From: Mariniphaga sp041687215
Lineage (GTDB): Bacteria > Bacteroidota > Bacteroidia > Bacteroidales > Prolixibacteraceae
DNA: 64,000 nt
Direction of reading: 5' to 3'
Assembly: GCF_041687215.1 (NCBI RefSeq)
Contig: NZ_JAWLCI010000005.1
Span: 65,699-129,698 of the forward strand
Positions 62,195-64,000 of the stretch are shown piece by piece; within the stretch, counting starts at the first letter, position 1, and every line of letters begins with the position of its first letter. Both the position numbers and the translations under genes were made by a program. A model generated the notes under the pieces. It worked only from the letters and a program-made list of their open reading frames with translations. It was not told the origin of the DNA and did no database searches.

Positions 62195-63097
62195 ATGCGC
62201 GAATTAACAGAACAAACCAGAAGAAATTTTATCAGGAATATTTCCCTTTTGGGAAGTGCTGCACTTCTGCCCGGCAGCTTAATGTCCTGCAATTCACGAA
62301 TTCCGGGATCTGGAATGAAATTGGGATTGGTTACGTACCTTTGGGCAAAAGACTGGGATATTCCCACCATCATTAAAAATTGTACTGAAGCAAATATTCC
62401 CGGGGTTGAACTTCGGGTTGAACACGCCCATGGAGTTACACTTGATTTGACTAAAGCCGAACGCGAAGAGGTGAAAAAGCAGTTTGCCGGAAGTGCGGTT
62501 GAAATAGTTGGAATGGGAACGAACCAGGATTACCATCATCCTGACCCTCAAAAACTGAAAGAATCAATTGATACGACCAAAAAGTGGCTTCAATTGAGTA
62601 AAGATATTGGCGGCTCGGGAGTAAAAGTAAAACCCAATGCATTGCCCGACGGTGTTCCGAAAGAAAAAACTCTGGAGCAGATTGGCAAAGCTTTAAATGA
62701 ACTGGGTAAATATGCTTTGGATATGGGGCAACTCATTCGCTTGGAAGTTCACGGCAGCGAAACTCAACAGTTGCCAAACATAAAAACTATAATGGATTAT
62801 GTTGAAAATAATGGCGCAACAGTTTGCTGGAACAGCAACGACCAGGATTTGGACGGGCAAGGATTGGAATACAACTTCAACCTTGTGAAAGACAGGTTTG
62901 GCGATATTTGCCACGTCAGGGAACTGAATATTGGAGATTATCCGTATCAGCAATTGATGGATTTATTTGTGAAAATGGATTACAACGGCTGGATTTTACT
63001 CGAATGCCGAACTGACCCGGCAGACAAAGTTGCTGCATTAAAAGAACAACGTCAGGTTTGGGAAGAAATGATTACCAACGCCCAGTCAAAATTATAA
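62195..63097 (+). CDS. Sugar phosphate isomerase/epimerase-like TIM-barrel lipoprotein
   Basis: The N-terminus has a twin-arginine motif (TRRNFIRN, Arg9-Arg10) followed by a hydrophobic stretch and a lipobox ending at Cys32 (SLMSC), so it is probably a Tat-exported lipoprotein. The rest is a xylose-isomerase-like barrel, with motifs such as GVELRVEHAHG, RLEVHGSE, VCWNSNDQD and ILLECRTDP carrying likely metal ligands (Glu/His/Asp). Substrate unknown. A TTG-N20-TATCTTTA promoter (62132-62162 region) precedes it. Confidence 0.85.
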   Translation: MRELTEQTRRNFIRNISLLGSAALLPGSLMSCNSRIPGSGMKLGLVTYLWAKDWDIPTIIKNCTEANIPGVELRVEHAHGVTLDLTKAEREEVKKQFAGSAVEIVGMGTNQDYHHPDPQKLKESIDTTKKWLQLSKDIGGSGVKVKPNALPDGVPKEKTLEQIGKALNELGKYALDMGQLIRLEVHGSETQQLPNIKTIMDYVENNGATVCWNSNDQDLDGQGLEYNFNLVKDRFGDICHVRELNIGDYPYQQLMDLFVKMDYNGWILLECRTDPADKVAALKEQRQVWEEMITNAQSKL

Positions 63098-63107
63098 ATA
63101 TAACAAA

Positions 63108-63183
63108 GCCTCTTTAGCTCAGTTGGCAGAGCAGCTCATTCGTAATGAGCAGGTCGTGGGTTCGAGTCCCATGAGAGGCTCCA
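63108..63183 (+). tRNA. tRNA-Thr (anticodon CGT)
   Basis: A complete cloverleaf can be folded: acceptor GCCTCTT/GAGAGGC, D-arm GCTC...GAGC, anticodon stem closing the loop TTCGTAA (anticodon CGT), and T-arm GTGGG-TTCGAGT-CCCAT. The discriminator is T, and the CCA end is encoded at 63181-63183. Confidence 0.95.
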
Positions 63184-63203
63184 TTTTAACAACCAAAATT
63201 TAC

Positions 63204-63245
63204 AGAAATGCTTGAAATCAATGAGTTTCAGGCATTTCTTGTTTT
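63204..63245 (+). terminator. Terminator after tRNA-Thr
   Basis: A 14-bp stem (63204-63217 with 63226-63239, one G-T pair) with an 8-base loop is followed by TGTTTT. Confidence 0.75.
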
Positions 63246-63827
63246 AAGGCAACCCTGAAATTTACCGTATTCCCCGATATTCAGGTGAGTAATTCGGGAG
63301 TATTTTTTAAAAAATCAAAATAACTCACCAGAGGTTCACTAAAACGCTGATAGATTGAACATTATTACATCAATTTGTACTTTTGAAAATCTTCAAAAAA
63401 TGGTAATTTAACAACTATTAAAATTTGTTTATGGGAAGTACGATTTATATGTGTTGTTTGTTTTTAGAAAAGCGCAATCAGATAAAAACTATACCTGTAC
63501 TTTTTCAATTTTTATAGCTTAATCATGGAAATTATCAATATTATTATTTGTGATGGTTTTTCGATGTACTGTACCCAGTCTAAATAAATACCTCAGAATT
63601 TCATTTTTTTCAGAATTGAGAAAAATGGCCAATTTCATCAGGAATACTAACATCACTAAACAGTTGATAAAAAGCATGTTCCTCACTAAAAAAAATAGAA
63701 TTCTCTTCAAATATGCCGTACCACTATTTTTGATTTAATCCTACAGAATGGAATTTGCAATGAAGTAAATAAGTGATTTATAATGTTATTAGGAAATAAT
63801 TTTTTTACCACTTTTTAAAACATTAAT
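63246..63827. other. AT-rich intergenic region without a convincing gene
   Basis: About 580 bp between the tRNA-Thr terminator and the next terminator. Two short opposite-strand frames (63519-63710 and 63550-63738) overlap each other and show no protein-like features. No repeat of the tRNA 3' end, inverted repeat or transposase remnant was seen. Confidence 0.5.
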
Positions 63828-63868
63828 AAAAAAGCCGTTGTAAATACTTGATTTACAACGGCTTTTTT
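63828..63868. terminator. Strong bidirectional terminator
   Basis: A perfect 18-bp stem (63828-63845 with 63851-63868) includes flanking A and T runs and a 5-base loop. It lies 9 bp from the 3' end of tRNA-Pro and probably ends the leftward tRNA transcript. Confidence 0.85.
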
Positions 63869-63877
63869 TTGTTTTCG

Positions 63878-63952
63878 TCGGGGTAGTAGGATTCGAACCT
63901 ACGACCCCCTGCTCCCAAAGCAGGTGCGCTAACCGGACTGCGCTATACCCCG
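63878..63952 (-). tRNA. tRNA-Pro (anticodon TGG)
   Basis: On the minus strand the acceptor CGGGGTA/TACCCCG, the anticodon stem CCTGC/GCAGG around loop TTTGGGA (anticodon TGG), and a T-arm with GGTTCGAAT fold as tRNA. The discriminator is A, and CCA is not encoded. Confidence 0.95.
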
Positions 63953-63965
63953 AAATTATTTAAAG

Positions 63966-64000
63966 CGGTGAGGGGGGGATTCGAACCCCCGGTACGGTTA
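63966..64000 (-). tRNA. 3' part of a class II tRNA, probably tRNA-Ser (cut by window end)
   Basis: Minus-strand sequence shows a T-arm GGGGG-TTCGAAT-CCCCC, the acceptor 3' strand CCTCACC and discriminator G, preceded by the end of a variable arm (TAACCGTACC). The G discriminator and long variable arm favour serine; the anticodon is outside the window. Confidence 0.65.

Noticed and set aside
63108..63183. tRNA-Thr as an attachment site of an integrated element
   Set aside because: No duplicate of the tRNA 3' end, integrase or element genes are visible downstream within the window.
63519..63738. Two short overlapping frames on opposite strands
   Set aside because: They mirror each other in AT-rich DNA, have no clear ribosome-binding site and match nothing I know.

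Overview
The window comes from a member of the Bacteroidota, most likely an anaerobic or facultative marine-type Bacteroidales/Marinilabiliales (Prolixibacteraceae-like) bacterium. The evidence is the promoter -7 element TAnnTTTG in front of several transcription units, an ArgF' with the succinylornithine-type proline at position 90, a compact mraZ-to-ftsZ cluster with a PASTA-tailed FtsI, and a GlsA/GlsB-like acyltransferase pair. No insertion sequence, prophage or CRISPR array was found.

Region 1 (1-24.4 kb) is central metabolism and amino-acid synthesis. It opens with the 3' part of a probable PPi-type PEP carboxykinase. A long leftward cluster then runs argR, a GNAT acyltransferase, argG, argC, argD, proC, proB, proA, a MntA/HepT pair, argF', a RelE-type toxin-antitoxin pair, hisA, a SatD/DUF3307 pair, hisF and hisIE. 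Three non-metabolic two-gene modules are therefore threaded into an arginine/proline/histidine supercluster. The SatD-like gene carries three 18-bp inverted repeats at exact 29-bp steps over its promoter. Tandem ARG boxes lie on the argR promoter. carAB diverges to the right behind a leader with a terminator-like hairpin. A large secreted BNR/VPS10-type protein closes the region.

Region 2 (24.6-41.2 kb) is a sulfur-oxyanion respiration island. It holds a Tat-exported molybdoenzyme with ferredoxin and NrfD subunits (PsrABC/PhsABC type). These are followed by a YeeE/YedE transporter split into two half-proteins, a periplasmic rhodanese-like protein without the catalytic cysteine but ending in Gly-Gly-Cys, and a TauE/SafE exporter. 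That exporter starts a molybdenum-cofactor operon (mobA, a P-loop MobB-like gene, moeA, a compact moaA, moaC, a MOSC-MoaB fusion) behind a structured leader. A second module follows: octaheme cytochrome c, cytochrome b, a second split YeeE, and a YeeE-rhodanese fusion that also lacks the cysteine and also ends in GGC. A plausible scheme is tetrathionate reduced to thiosulfate by the octaheme enzyme, thiosulfate or polysulfide reduced by the molybdoenzyme, sulfite exported by the TSUP protein and sulfur taken up through YeeE. A response regulator without a DNA-binding domain follows a strong terminator.

Region 3 (41.2-60.4 kb) starts with a GlsA/GlsB-like aminolipid acyltransferase pair on the minus strand. 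The full division and cell-wall cluster follows on the plus strand behind four 10-bp MraZ boxes: mraZ, rsmH, ftsL-like, ftsI, murE, mraY, murD, ftsW, murG, murC, ftsQ, ftsA, two different ftsZ genes in tandem, and a yqeY-like gene.

Region 4 (60.4-64 kb) holds a highly acidic small protein, a stand-alone MetH-activation-domain protein with a C-terminal Cys4 cluster, a cyclophilin, a Tat/lipoprotein sugar-isomerase-like protein, tRNA-Thr(CGT), about 580 bp of AT-rich DNA without a convincing gene, tRNA-Pro(TGG), and the 3' end of a class II tRNA, probably Ser.
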